This document shows, piece by piece, positions 1 to 7,826 of a stretch of DNA of 64,000 nucleotides. This stretch comes from Lacisediminihabitans sp040549465 (GTDB lineage Bacteria; Actinomycetota; Actinomycetes; Actinomycetales; Microbacteriaceae): positions 124,001 through 188,000 of the forward strand of contig NZ_JBEPTL010000004.1 in NCBI RefSeq assembly GCF_040549465.1. The letters are read 5' to 3'. The position numbers and the translations under genes are program-made. Position 1 is the first letter of the stretch. Each line of letters starts with the position of its first letter. The notes below the pieces were generated by a model that did no database searches, had not been told where the DNA came from, and saw only the letters and a program-made list of their open reading frames with translations.

Positions 1-239
1 ACGATGAGCGACAGAAAGCTATCGACGCGGGACACGACCTCGACCGCATCCTGGAGATCGACGACCTGGTCACCAGCGACAACACCTACTTCGTGGCGAC
101 CGGCGTCACCGACGGCCAGCTGGTCGGCGGCGTGCGCAAGAAGGGGCCGATCGTCCGCACCGAGAGCATCGTGCTCCGCGGCCGCTCGGGCACCATCCGT
201 CGCGTGATCGCGGACCACCTCGCCGAGAAGTGGCTCTGA
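1..239 (+). CDS. glpX: Class II fructose-1,6-bisphosphatase, C-terminal part
   Basis: The window opens inside this gene; the reading frame begins at base 3 and ends at the TGA at 237-239, leaving 78 codons. The visible tail (DLVTSDNTYFVATGVTDG, then GGVR, then RTESIVLRGRSGT and a final AEKWL) is the conserved C-terminal end of GlpX-type, Mg/Mn-dependent fructose-1,6-bisphosphatases, the gluconeogenic enzyme that makes fructose 6-phosphate in the cytoplasm. GlpX proteins are usually about 320-340 residues, so roughly three quarters of the gene lies upstream of the window. The stop codon sits inside a 17-bp tandem duplication. The family call rests on recognised motifs; a fructose-1,6/sedoheptulose-1,7 dual activity cannot be excluded. 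Confidence 0.9.
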   Translation, partial: DERQKAIDAGHDLDRILEIDDLVTSDNTYFVATGVTDGQLVGGVRKKGPIVRTESIVLRGRSGTIRRVIADHLAEKWL

Positions 240-268
240 CGTCGAAGTGGCTCTGACGTCGAAGTGGC
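227..268. repeat. 17-bp tandem repeat over the glpX stop codon
   Basis: The unit GAAGTGGCTCTGACGTC occurs perfectly at 227-243 and 244-260, and its first 8 bases occur again at 261-268. The first copy carries the glpX stop codon, so each copy repeats the codons for the last residues and the stop. It lies between glpX and the convergent rmuC, whose stop is at 270-272. It looks like a recent replication-slippage duplication. Confidence 0.85.
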
Positions 269-269
269 C

Positions 270-1601
270 CTAGCCGCGGCGCTCGGATTCGGCTTCGAGC
301 GGCTCAACGATGTCGAGTTCTGCCACCAGTTCGTAGGCGGTGAGCTCGCGCGGCGACTCCTCGATCGGATCGTGTGTTCCGAGCACCTTCGACTCGTCGA
401 GAACGCTGAGTTTGCGTGCCGAGGGCAGCACCTGGCGCTCCAAAGAGCCGACGAAGTTGTTGTAGTTCTTCACCGTGCCCTCGATCGACCGACCGAGCTT
501 CTCGACGTGGTTCGCCAGCGTAGCGAGACGACCGTAGAGTTCCCGGCTCAGGTCGAAGAGCATCTTCGCCTCCTGCGTCACGACATCCTGCTGCCAGCTG
601 AATGCAACGGTTTTGAGCACCGACCACAGGGTCACGGGGGAGGAGAGGGCCACGCGTTTGGAGAAGGCGTAGTCCATGATTCCCGGGTCGGCCTCCATCG
701 CCGATGCCACGAGCGACTCGCTCGGGATGAATGCGATCACCAGCTCCGGTGACGCATCGAGCCCCGCCCAGTAGGCCTTGCTGCCGAGGGTGTCGATGTG
801 GGCGCGCACGGCTTTGACGTGCTGGCGGATGAACTGCTCACGCCGCGCACCCTCCTCGCCGGTCGCGGTCACCGCGATCTGGCTGGCCTCGAGGTAGGCG
901 TTGAACGGCACTTTTGCGTCGACGGCGATGTTTTTGCCGCCCGGCAGGTGGATGACCATGTCGGGGCGGCCCGCGCCCGCATCGGACAAGATGCTCGACT
1001 GCACGTCGAAGTCGACGCGCTCGATGAGACCGGCGGCCTGCACGACGTTGCGCAGCTGGGTCTCGCCCCAGACCCCACGGGTGGCGTTGTTGCGCAGTGC
1101 GGAGGCGAGCGACTCGGCGGTGCTGCGCAGGCGCTCCTCGGACTCGGTTGCGTTACGTAGTTGCTGGCTCAGTTCACCGTGCTGCTGGCTGCGCTGGGTT
1201 TCCAGCTCTGTCACCTTGAGTTGCATGGTTCGCAGTGATTCCTGTACCGGTGTGAGCGCCTGCAGTACTTTGCTCTCCCTCTGCTGGCGTTCGGTCTCCG
1301 CGAGCTGCTCCGCACGCTGGCGTTCGATGAGGTCACGGTACTGGTCCTGCTGGGCCATCACCTGCTCCTTGAGAGCGGAGGCCGTGGCCTGGATGGATGC
1401 CAGGTCGGCCGCGAGTCGCGACTGCACTGTTGCCTCCTCTGACCTCACCCGGGCGAGCGCCGTCTCGTGCCGAGCGGCGAGCAGGGCCGGATCGAGCTGT
1501 GGATCGGAGGCGGGGCGACGGCTGCGCGCGAGCAGCAGGCCGATGACCGCACCCAGCGCAACTCCAATGATGAGACCGATGATGAGGGTGAGGGGATCCA
1601 T
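270..1601 (-). CDS. rmuC: RmuC-family DNA recombination protein
   Basis: A 443-residue protein. Residues about 4-25 form one hydrophobic N-terminal membrane anchor (LTLIIGLIIGVALGAVIG), followed by a long charged, Gln-rich coiled coil (about 45-175) and then the RmuC nuclease-like domain (about 185-380) with the typical stretches RGVWGETQLRNVV, GRPDMVIHLPGGKNIAVDAK and AYWAGLDASPELVIAFIPSE. RmuC limits inversions between short inverted repeats in E. coli; its PD-(D/E)XK-like fold suggests cleavage of DNA structures. The DMVIH...AVDAK stretch fits that nuclease core. It reads toward glpX, ending 30 bases from it. Length is normal for the family. Confidence 0.9.
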   Translation of the reverse strand: MDPLTLIIGLIIGVALGAVIGLLLARSRRPASDPQLDPALLAARHETALARVRSEEATVQSRLAADLASIQATASALKEQVMAQQDQYRDLIERQRAEQLAETERQQRESKVLQALTPVQESLRTMQLKVTELETQRSQQHGELSQQLRNATESEERLRSTAESLASALRNNATRGVWGETQLRNVVQAAGLIERVDFDVQSSILSDAGAGRPDMVIHLPGGKNIAVDAKVPFNAYLEASQIAVTATGEEGARREQFIRQHVKAVRAHIDTLGSKAYWAGLDASPELVIAFIPSESLVASAMEADPGIMDYAFSKRVALSSPVTLWSVLKTVAFSWQQDVVTQEAKMLFDLSRELYGRLATLANHVEKLGRSIEGTVKNYNNFVGSLERQVLPSARKLSVLDESKVLGTHDPIEESPRELTAYELVAELDIVEPLEAESERRG

Positions 1602-1649
1602 GAACCCAGTGTGACAGCGGGCGGCGACAATGCCCGGCAGGCCTGTCGG

Positions 1650-2405
1650 CTAGGGGGAGAACATGACGGTCTGGCCGCGCTCGACCAGGCCGGGCGAGGT
1701 CACCTCGGCGTACATTCCGAAGTCGATGGTGCCACTGCGTAGCCGGTAGCCGGCGAGCGTCGTGAGCAGGTGGGAACCGGATGCCCCGGTAGCGGGATCG
1801 AAGTCGATCACGGCACAGCGGTCAACGGCATCCATCACCCTGAGGCGCGCGGAGCCGATGTGCAGCTCACCGCCGGTCCACGAATCCTCGACGTGCGGCT
1901 CGAGATCGTCGCTATCGATCACGAGGTTCGCGCGGAACCGGGAGCTGTCCACCCCGTGACCGAGCTTCTCCTCGAGCAAACGCAGTGCCCCGGTCGTGAT
2001 GAGGGTTACTGAGGCGCCGTAAACGAGTTCGCCGGAGCGAACCGCTCGCGTAAACGCGACATCCCGGCCGAGATACGCGGAATAGGCGTCGGCCCATGGA
2101 CCGTCGACGACCTCGACCTCCGCCGGACGACCCCAATACTCCAGCGTCAATTTCTTTCCGGTGGAGCGCGGTTCGGCTGTAACGACCCGGCCGTCGATCT
2201 CCACCCTGAGCTGTCCGTGCTGCCACCGGGCGGTCGTCGCCAGCAATGCGGGATTGTCGACGGTTCGCAGCACCCGACCTCGCTGGAGATCCACCAGACA
2301 GAACAACCGGTCGCCGAGCGGGCCATCGAGCGCGAGCCCCACAGAGGGATGTTCGACGTGTCGTCCGCCCTTGATCGGCGTGAAGCCGATGCGCTCGATG
2401 TGCAT
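1650..2405 (-). CDS. MOSC domain-containing protein
   Basis: A 251-residue protein with an MOSC N-terminal beta-barrel (starting HIERIGFTPIKGGRH) followed by the MOSC domain proper (SGELVYGASVTLITTGALRLL, then SRFRANLVID, then ARLRVMDAVDRCAVIDFDP). MOSC proteins are related to the molybdenum cofactor sulfurase C-terminal domain and to amidoxime-reducing enzymes, and most are thought to bind Moco or carry sulfur through the conserved Cys seen here in DRCAV. The substrate is unknown. The frame stays open upstream to 2894, but that part lies antisense to the dehydrogenase gene, and the conserved fold begins at the ATG at 2403-2405, so that start was chosen. Confidence 0.85.
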   Translation of the reverse strand: MHIERIGFTPIKGGRHVEHPSVGLALDGPLGDRLFCLVDLQRGRVLRTVDNPALLATTARWQHGQLRVEIDGRVVTAEPRSTGKKLTLEYWGRPAEVEVVDGPWADAYSAYLGRDVAFTRAVRSGELVYGASVTLITTGALRLLEEKLGHGVDSSRFRANLVIDSDDLEPHVEDSWTGGELHIGSARLRVMDAVDRCAVIDFDPATGASGSHLLTTLAGYRLRSGTIDFGMYAEVTSPGLVERGQTVMFSP

Positions 2406-2543
2406 CCGACCACGATGCCACGCTCGCGGCATGACGATTCGCGGATGGGCCGAAACTGCAGTCAGAGGTGCAAACATTTCGAGAACAATACGGTCTGCTG
2501 GAACGTGCGGAATCGGGCCGTCCCGCGCGGTTAGCATGGCCGC

Positions 2544-4034
2544 ATGGACATCGTTAATCACTGGGTTACCGGTGCGACATTCGAAGGCGAATCGACGCGA
2601 ACGGCACCCGTTTACAACCCGGCTCTCGGCAGTGTCGCCCGTGAGGTGAGGCTCGCTTCCGTCACGGATGTCGACGCCGCAGTCGCCTCGGCGGCAGCCG
2701 CGTTCCCTGACTGGGCCGAGACCTCCCTGGCCAAGCGCCAGGCGGTGATCTTCAGCTTTCGCGAGTTGTTGAACGCGCGCAAGCAGGAGCTGGCGGAGAT
2801 TCTCACCGCCGAGCACGGCAAGGTGATCTCCGATGCTCTCGGCGAGATCGCCCGCGGCCTCGAAGTTGTCGAGTTCGCCACCGGCATGCCGCACCTCATG
2901 AAGGGCGATTACAGCGAGAACGTCTCCGCCGGCGTCGACGTCTACTCCACTCGCGAGCCACTCGGCGTCGTCGGGGTGATCAGCCCGTTCAACTTTCCGG
3001 CGATGGTTCCGCTCTGGTTCTTCCCGATCGCGATCGCGGCCGGGAACACCGTGGTGCTGAAGCCGTCGGAGAAAGACCCGTCGGCATCCGTGTGGATGGC
3101 CGAACTATTCACGGAAGCGGGCCTTCCGGACGGCGTGCTCAACGTCGTGCACGGTGACAAGGTCGCTGTCGACGCGCTGCTCGAGCATGCCGATGTCGCT
3201 TCGATCTCCTTCGTCGGCTCGACCCCGATCGCGAAATACATCTACGAGAACGGCAGCAGGAACGGCAAGCGGGTGCAGGCGCTCGGCGGCGCAAAGAACC
3301 ACATGCTCGTACTGCCGGATGCCGACCTCGACCTCGCCGCCGACGCTGCGGTCAACGCCGGCTTCGGCTCGGCGGGCGAACGGTGCATGTCCATCAGCGT
3401 GCTGATCGCGGTCGAGCCTGTCGCCGACGATCTCATCGACAAGATCGCGGAGCGGATGTCCGGGCTCAAGGTCGGCGACGGCCGCCGCAACTGCGACATG
3501 GGCCCGCTGATCACCCGTGAGCATCGCGACAAGGTCTCGGGGTACATCGACGTCGCCGCGACCGACGGGGCGACCGTCGTCGTGGACGGCCGCGGCATCC
3601 AGGTGGATGGCGAGTCCGACGGTTTCTGGCTCGGCCCGACCCTCATCGACAGGGTGCCGACCACCTCGACCGTCTACACCGACGAGATCTTCGGACCGGT
3701 GCTCTCGGTTCTCCGCGTCGCCTCCTATGAGGAAGGCGTGACGATCATCAACGCGAGCAGGTACGGCAACGGCACGGCGATCTTCACCAACGACGGGGGA
3801 GCGGCCCGCCGCTTCCAGCGTGAGGTGCAGGTCGGCATGATCGGCATCAATGTGCCGATTCCGGTACCCGTCGCGTATTACTCCTTCGGTGGCTGGAAAG
3901 ACTCACTGTTCGGCGACACCAAGGCCTACGGTCCCGACGGTGTGCACTTCTTCACCCGCCAGAAGGCGGTGACCCGGCGCTGGCTCGATCCGTCGCACGG
4001 CGGCATCAACCTCGGATTTCCCGAGAACCGCTAG
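2544..4034 (+). CDS. mmsA: CoA-acylating methylmalonate-semialdehyde dehydrogenase
   Basis: A 496-residue aldehyde dehydrogenase superfamily member. The catalytic Cys is C281 in GSAGERCMS; the NAD-binding turn is FVGSTPIAKYIY and the segment ISPFNFPAMVPLWFFP is family-typical. Where ordinary aldehyde dehydrogenases have a general-base Glu in ELGGK, this protein has ALGGAKNHM, a hallmark of the CoA-dependent MmsA/IolA family. Such enzymes convert methylmalonate semialdehyde or malonate semialdehyde to propionyl- or acetyl-CoA in valine and myo-inositol breakdown. No other valine or inositol genes are adjacent, so the physiological substrate is open. It is divergent from the MOSC gene and convergent with the exonuclease gene. 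Confidence 0.92.
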   Translation: MDIVNHWVTGATFEGESTRTAPVYNPALGSVAREVRLASVTDVDAAVASAAAAFPDWAETSLAKRQAVIFSFRELLNARKQELAEILTAEHGKVISDALGEIARGLEVVEFATGMPHLMKGDYSENVSAGVDVYSTREPLGVVGVISPFNFPAMVPLWFFPIAIAAGNTVVLKPSEKDPSASVWMAELFTEAGLPDGVLNVVHGDKVAVDALLEHADVASISFVGSTPIAKYIYENGSRNGKRVQALGGAKNHMLVLPDADLDLAADAAVNAGFGSAGERCMSISVLIAVEPVADDLIDKIAERMSGLKVGDGRRNCDMGPLITREHRDKVSGYIDVAATDGATVVVDGRGIQVDGESDGFWLGPTLIDRVPTTSTVYTDEIFGPVLSVLRVASYEEGVTIINASRYGNGTAIFTNDGGAARRFQREVQVGMIGINVPIPVPVAYYSFGGWKDSLFGDTKAYGPDGVHFFTRQKAVTRRWLDPSHGGINLGFPENR

Positions 4035-4100
4035 CCACGGGTTGGCGTCGCGCCCGCAGACTCGCAGCTGTGACGAGCTGACCTATTCCGCACGACGGGT

Positions 4101-4148
4101 CAATGCGGCCAGAGCGGGCCAACACAGAGACCCACTTTGGCCGCATTG
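4101..4148. terminator. Hairpin between convergent genes, probable bidirectional terminator
   Basis: The arms at 4101-4118 and 4131-4148 pair over 18 positions with one G-U pair and one mismatch; the outer 11 bases (CAATGCGGCCA) pair perfectly. The loop is 12 bases. It lies midway between the stop of mmsA (4034) and the stop of the convergent exonuclease gene (4182). There is no U-tract on either strand, which is common in actinobacterial terminators. Confidence 0.55.
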
Positions 4149-4181
4149 GCCCGGATTACGGTTCGCACGAGGACCACTGAG

Positions 4182-4799
4182 TCAGCCGAAGGCCAGCGGC
4201 GCAGGTTGCACCGCAGGCGCGCTGGACACGGTGCCGATCGCGCCGATGCGCACGCTCGTCGCCGTGGCCAACTGCTCGATCGAGTCGGCGTCGTGGCGGC
4301 GGGCAGCGTGCACGACGATCGCGGCGCAGGCCTCGGAATCGGCGAGAGCGTCGTGGTGGGCGAAGTCCTCGAAACCGGCTGCCATCGCCGCGACGGGCAG
4401 GCGGTAGGACTCGAGGTTGTAGGTCTTGCGGGCAACCTGGAGGCTGCAGAGGTAGCTGAACGACGGCACGTCGATGAAACTGGCATGACAGGCGCCCGCG
4501 ATGACGCCCATGTCGAATCCGGCGTTGTGGGCGACGAGGTGGTCACCGTCGGCGAAGGCGACGAGATCGGGCAGCTGCTCGCTCCAGAGCATGGCATCCG
4601 CCACATCCGGAGCCATAATCCCGTGGATGCGCGTGTTCCACTCGTTGAAGTGGTCGTGCCCGATCGGCGGTCTGATGAACCAGCTCACTTTGTCGATAAC
4701 ATCACCGTCGCGCACCTTGACGAGTCCCACCGAACACGCGGATGCGCTGGAAGAATTGGCGGTTTCGAAGTCGATCGCGGTGAAGTTCAGTGCCATCAC
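4182..4799 (-). CDS. DnaQ-like (DEDDh) 3'-5' exonuclease
   Basis: A 205-residue protein with the exonuclease motifs of the DNA polymerase III epsilon family: Exo I FTAIDFETAN (D10 and E12), Exo II VAHNAGFDMGV, and Exo III HHDALADSEACA, whose His-Asp pair gives the DEDDh type. It is a stand-alone proofreading-type or repair exonuclease acting on single-stranded 3' ends; which polymerase, if any, it serves cannot be read from the sequence. The C-terminal 40 residues are Ala/Val-rich and not part of the fold. Two adjacent Met codons open the frame; either could be the start. Oligoribonuclease is less likely because the C-terminal signature differs. Confidence 0.85.
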   Translation of the reverse strand: MMALNFTAIDFETANSSSASACSVGLVKVRDGDVIDKVSWFIRPPIGHDHFNEWNTRIHGIMAPDVADAMLWSEQLPDLVAFADGDHLVAHNAGFDMGVIAGACHASFIDVPSFSYLCSLQVARKTYNLESYRLPVAAMAAGFEDFAHHDALADSEACAAIVVHAARRHDADSIEQLATATSVRIGAIGTVSSAPAVQPAPLAFG

Positions 4800-4863
4800 C
4801 GCATCGTCTCACGCACATCCGACCGAGCGCGGTGAGCGCGCCGCCGAAACCTAGGATTGGTTG

Positions 4864-5247
4864 ATGACCGAGTTGCGAGCGCCCACCAAGCTGGAGCGCA
4901 CGATCGTGCTCGCCCAGGAGGGCAGAGCCTCCACGCTCGAGGTGCTCGAGATCTTCGCGGGCGCGCAGGTGGTAGTGCCGAGCGGAACCCCCGTCACCGA
5001 CAACCTCAGCCAGCTGCAGCCGCAGCTCTTCGACAACGACGGTGTGATGATGCTCGCCGTCTTCACCCATCTCGACCAGATCGCCGACTTCGGCACTCTC
5101 GCGTCATTCGCACTCTCGGTTCTCGGCCGCTCCCTGCTCGTCTCGATGCCGTCGACCGCCGGCCTCGTGGTCAACCCGAGCCGCTCCATCGGTTTCGAGA
5201 TGCCGCCGGAGGGAATCGCGGCCTTCATCGCCGACATCGGCGAGTAG
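4864..5247 (+). CDS. SseB-like N-terminal domain protein
   Basis: A 127-residue soluble protein. The pattern LERTIVLAQEGRASTLEVL, then VVVPSG, then LMLAVFTHLDQIADF-like text and the end MPSTAGLVVNPSRSIGFEMPPEG matches the SseB N-terminal domain (SseB_N), a small alpha/beta domain of unknown function found in many actinobacteria, often near housekeeping genes. A TTG codon three bases upstream could also start the frame, but the ATG at 4864 is preferred. It precedes the methyltransferase and ychF in the same direction with short gaps, so the three may be co-transcribed. Confidence 0.65.
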   Translation: MTELRAPTKLERTIVLAQEGRASTLEVLEIFAGAQVVVPSGTPVTDNLSQLQPQLFDNDGVMMLAVFTHLDQIADFGTLASFALSVLGRSLLVSMPSTAGLVVNPSRSIGFEMPPEGIAAFIADIGE

Positions 5248-5268
5248 CGTGGCAGTCCGAGTAGCGTG
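5241..5268. repeat. Direct repeat CGAGTAGCGTG, 17-bp period
   Basis: CGAGTAGCGTG occurs at 5241-5251 (covering the stop codon of the SseB-like gene) and again at 5258-5268. The second copy supplies the alternative GTG start (5266) of the next gene. The period is 17 bp, the same as in the duplication at the glpX stop. Confidence 0.7.
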
Positions 5269-5274
5269 AATGGC

Positions 5275-6030
5275 ATGGATGATGAACTGAGAAAAGAGCA
5301 GGCGACCTCCTTCGGCAACGCTGTCGACGAGTACGAGCGGGCTCGCCCGACCTACCCTCAGGATGCTGTCGACTGGCTGATCCCCGCCGGTACGCGATCT
5401 GTTCTCGACCTCGGGGCCGGAACCGGCAAGTTCACCCGCTCCCTGGTTGCCCGCGGGCTCGAGGTCACGGCCGTCGAGCCGGATGACGAGATGCGTGCCG
5501 CCCTGGCCGACGCCCTCCCGTCGGTGCAAACTCTGAAAGGCACGGCCGAGAACATTCCAGTGCCGGATGCCAGCGTGGATGTGATCACCGCGGCGCAGGC
5601 CTGGCACTGGGTCGACGAGAACCTCGCGCTTCCCGAAGCCGCTCGCGTGCTCAAGCCGGGAGGTTCGCTCGCCCTCGTCTGGAACATCAGGAACGAGAGC
5701 GTGCCGTGGGTCAAACGCCTCGGCGAGATCATGGGCGACAGTGCGGCCGAGGTTGCGATGCAGCAGTCCATCACCATCGGGGCGCCCTTCGGCCCGACCG
5801 AGACTTTCGAGGTCGGCTGGACCAGGATGACAAACCTCGACGAGTTGCTCGCGCTGGTGGCATCCCGCAGCTACATCATCACGGCTGGCGACAAGAAGCG
5901 CGCAGAGGTCTTCGACGGCGTGCGAGAACTGATCTCCAGCGACCCGGCGGTCGCCGGCAGGCACGAGTTCGAGCTGCCCTACCGTACCTTCTGCTTCCGC
6001 GCCCGGCTCCTGGAGAGCCGGATACAGTAG
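5275..6030 (+). CDS. Class I SAM-dependent methyltransferase
   Basis: A 251-residue protein. Motif I is VLDLGAGTGKF at about residues 43-53, the ribose-binding acidic end of strand 2 is VTAVEPDDEM, the motif II region is VDVITAAQAWHWVD, and motif III is ARVLKPGGSLALVWN. This AQAWHW version belongs to the Methyltransf_11 group of UbiE-like enzymes; the methyl acceptor cannot be deduced. A GTG at 5266 would add three residues but is formed by a repeat; the ATG at 5275 was chosen, though no clear Shine-Dalgarno sequence precedes either. It is followed 6 bases later by ychF. Confidence 0.85.
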   Translation: MDDELRKEQATSFGNAVDEYERARPTYPQDAVDWLIPAGTRSVLDLGAGTGKFTRSLVARGLEVTAVEPDDEMRAALADALPSVQTLKGTAENIPVPDASVDVITAAQAWHWVDENLALPEAARVLKPGGSLALVWNIRNESVPWVKRLGEIMGDSAAEVAMQQSITIGAPFGPTETFEVGWTRMTNLDELLALVASRSYIITAGDKKRAEVFDGVRELISSDPAVAGRHEFELPYRTFCFRARLLESRIQ

Positions 6031-6036
6031 AGCCTC

Positions 6037-7110
6037 GTGGCTCTCACTATTGCGATCGTCGGTCTGCCCAATGTTGGCAAGTCCACCCTCTTCAACGCGC
6101 TGACCAAAAACCAGGTGCTCGCGGCGAACTATCCCTTCGCCACGATCGAGCCGAACGTGGGTGTGGTGAACCTGCCGGATGCCCGGCTCGACGCCCTCGC
6201 CAGGATCTTCAACAGCGAGCGCATCCTTGCGGCCCCCGTCTCTTTCGTCGATATCGCCGGCATCGTCAAGGGCGCATCTGTGGGGGAGGGGCTCGGCAAC
6301 AAATTCCTCGCCAACATCCGTGAGGCCGATGCGATCGCGCAGGTGGTTCGCGGTTTCTCCGACCCGGATGTGGTGCACGTCGACGGCAAAGTCGATGCGG
6401 CATCCGACCTGGAGACCATCAACACCGAGCTGATCCTCGCCGACCTGCAGACGCTCGAGAAAGCGATCGAGCGCTACCAGAAAGAGGTGAAGACGAAGCG
6501 CACGGAACCGGTCGTGCTCGAGACGGCGCTCGCCGCGCAGAAGATCCTCGACGACGGCAAGCCGCTCTCCAGCTCGACCCTCGACGTCGCACCCATCCAC
6601 GAACTGGGTCTGCTCACCTCAAAGCCGTTCATTTACGTGTTCAACATCGATGAGCAGGTGCTGGGGGATGCCGCGGCTCTCGCATCGCTCGCCGCCCTTG
6701 TCGCCCCGGCCACAGCGATCTTCCTCGACGCCAAGCTCGAGTCAGAACTGATCGACCTCTCCCCGGAGGACGCCGCCGAACTTCTCGCCTCGACCGGCCA
6801 GGAGGAGAGCGGCCTCGACCAGCTCGCCCGAATCGGATTCGACACCCTCGGGCTGCAGACCTATCTCACCGCCGGCCCCAAGGAGTCGCGTGCATGGACG
6901 ATTCCGAAGGGTGCGAAGGCGCCGCAGGCTGCGGGCGTCATCCACACCGACTTCGAGAAGGGCTTCATCAAGGCCGAGGTGATCGGCTTCGACGACCTGG
7001 TCGAGACCGGCTCGATCGCCGAAGCGCGAGCCAAAGGCAAGGCCCGCATCGAGGGCAAGGACTACGTGATGCAGGACGGCGACGTGGTGGAGTTCCGTTT
7101 CAACAATTAG
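6037..7110 (+). CDS. ychF: Redox-regulated ATPase YchF (OLA1/Obg family)
   Basis: A 357-residue P-loop protein. The Walker A loop is GLPNVGKS at residues 9-16, the Walker B/G3 region is VDIAGIVKGAS, and the G4 position reads NIDE instead of NKxD, the change that makes YchF prefer ATP over GTP. A coiled-coil hairpin lies in the middle (about 125-165) and a C-terminal TGS domain ends in GKDYVMQDGDVVEFRF. YchF binds ribosomes and takes part in translation and oxidative-stress responses. The start is a GTG six bases after the methyltransferase stop. Confidence 0.97.
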   Translation: MALTIAIVGLPNVGKSTLFNALTKNQVLAANYPFATIEPNVGVVNLPDARLDALARIFNSERILAAPVSFVDIAGIVKGASVGEGLGNKFLANIREADAIAQVVRGFSDPDVVHVDGKVDAASDLETINTELILADLQTLEKAIERYQKEVKTKRTEPVVLETALAAQKILDDGKPLSSSTLDVAPIHELGLLTSKPFIYVFNIDEQVLGDAAALASLAALVAPATAIFLDAKLESELIDLSPEDAAELLASTGQEESGLDQLARIGFDTLGLQTYLTAGPKESRAWTIPKGAKAPQAAGVIHTDFEKGFIKAEVIGFDDLVETGSIAEARAKGKARIEGKDYVMQDGDVVEFRFNN

Positions 7111-7133
7111 CCGGGCGGGATTAGCATGCAGCG

Positions 7134-7823
7134 ATGAGCACAACCGCACCGCGCATACTCGTCGTCGAAGATGACGCAGAGATGAGCGCGCTCGTCGAGC
7201 AGGGTCTGATCGATGAGGGATACCGGGTGACCGTGGTCTCCAACGGCATGGATGCACTGATTGCGGCCGCAACCGGTCAGTACTCGGCCGCGACCATCGA
7301 CGTGATGATGCCCGAGATGACGGGATTCGAGATCTGCCGGCACCTGCGCAACCACGGCAACACCCTCCCAGTGCTGCTCGTGACGGCCAGGGACGCGGTC
7401 GAGGACCGCGTACTCGGACTTGACTCCGGCGCGGATGACTACCTCACCAAGCCATTCGCCTTCGCCGAGTTCGCGGCACGGGTACGGGCTCTCGTTCGAC
7501 GTGACGCCGCCGTCCCGAAACTGACGGCCCGGGCCGGCAACATCCTGATGGATACGTCCACCATGCGCGCGACTGTCGACAGAGTGAGCTTTCCCCTGAG
7601 TTCCAAGGAGTTCCTTCTGCTGCGGTTTCTTGCGAATCACGCCGGACGAGCGGTCAGCCGATCGGAAATCCTCGAGGACGTGTGGGGGACCCTGCGAAAC
7701 ATCGACCACACGATCGTCGACCAATACGTGAAATATCTGCGACGCAAACTTGAGAGCGTCGACTCCGGCCTCGAAATCCGAACCATTCGCGGCACCGGGT
7801 ACGAGTTGCGTGAAACGGACTGA
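7134..7823 (+). CDS. OmpR/PhoB-family response regulator
   Basis: A 229-residue regulator. The receiver domain has the acidic pair in VVEDDAEM, the phospho-acceptor D56 in TIDVMMPEM and the Lys in YLTKPFAF. The C-terminal winged helix (about 130-228) shows LSSKEFLLLRFLANHAG, VSRSEILEDVWG and the wing IRTIRGTGYEL, so it is a DNA-binding output of the OmpR class. The histidine kinase gene starts four bases after its stop, so the pair is one two-component system. The electron-transfer operon at 9281 is the obvious nearby target, supported by spaced TGAAC repeats there; that link is an inference. Confidence 0.92.
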   Translation: MSTTAPRILVVEDDAEMSALVEQGLIDEGYRVTVVSNGMDALIAAATGQYSAATIDVMMPEMTGFEICRHLRNHGNTLPVLLVTARDAVEDRVLGLDSGADDYLTKPFAFAEFAARVRALVRRDAAVPKLTARAGNILMDTSTMRATVDRVSFPLSSKEFLLLRFLANHAGRAVSRSEILEDVWGTLRNIDHTIVDQYVKYLRRKLESVDSGLEIRTIRGTGYELRETD

Positions 7824-7826
7824 CGA

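Noticed and set aside
2406..2894. Upstream extension of the MOSC gene on the minus strand
   Set aside because: It lies antisense to the start of mmsA, and the conserved MOSC fold begins at the ATG at 2403-2405.
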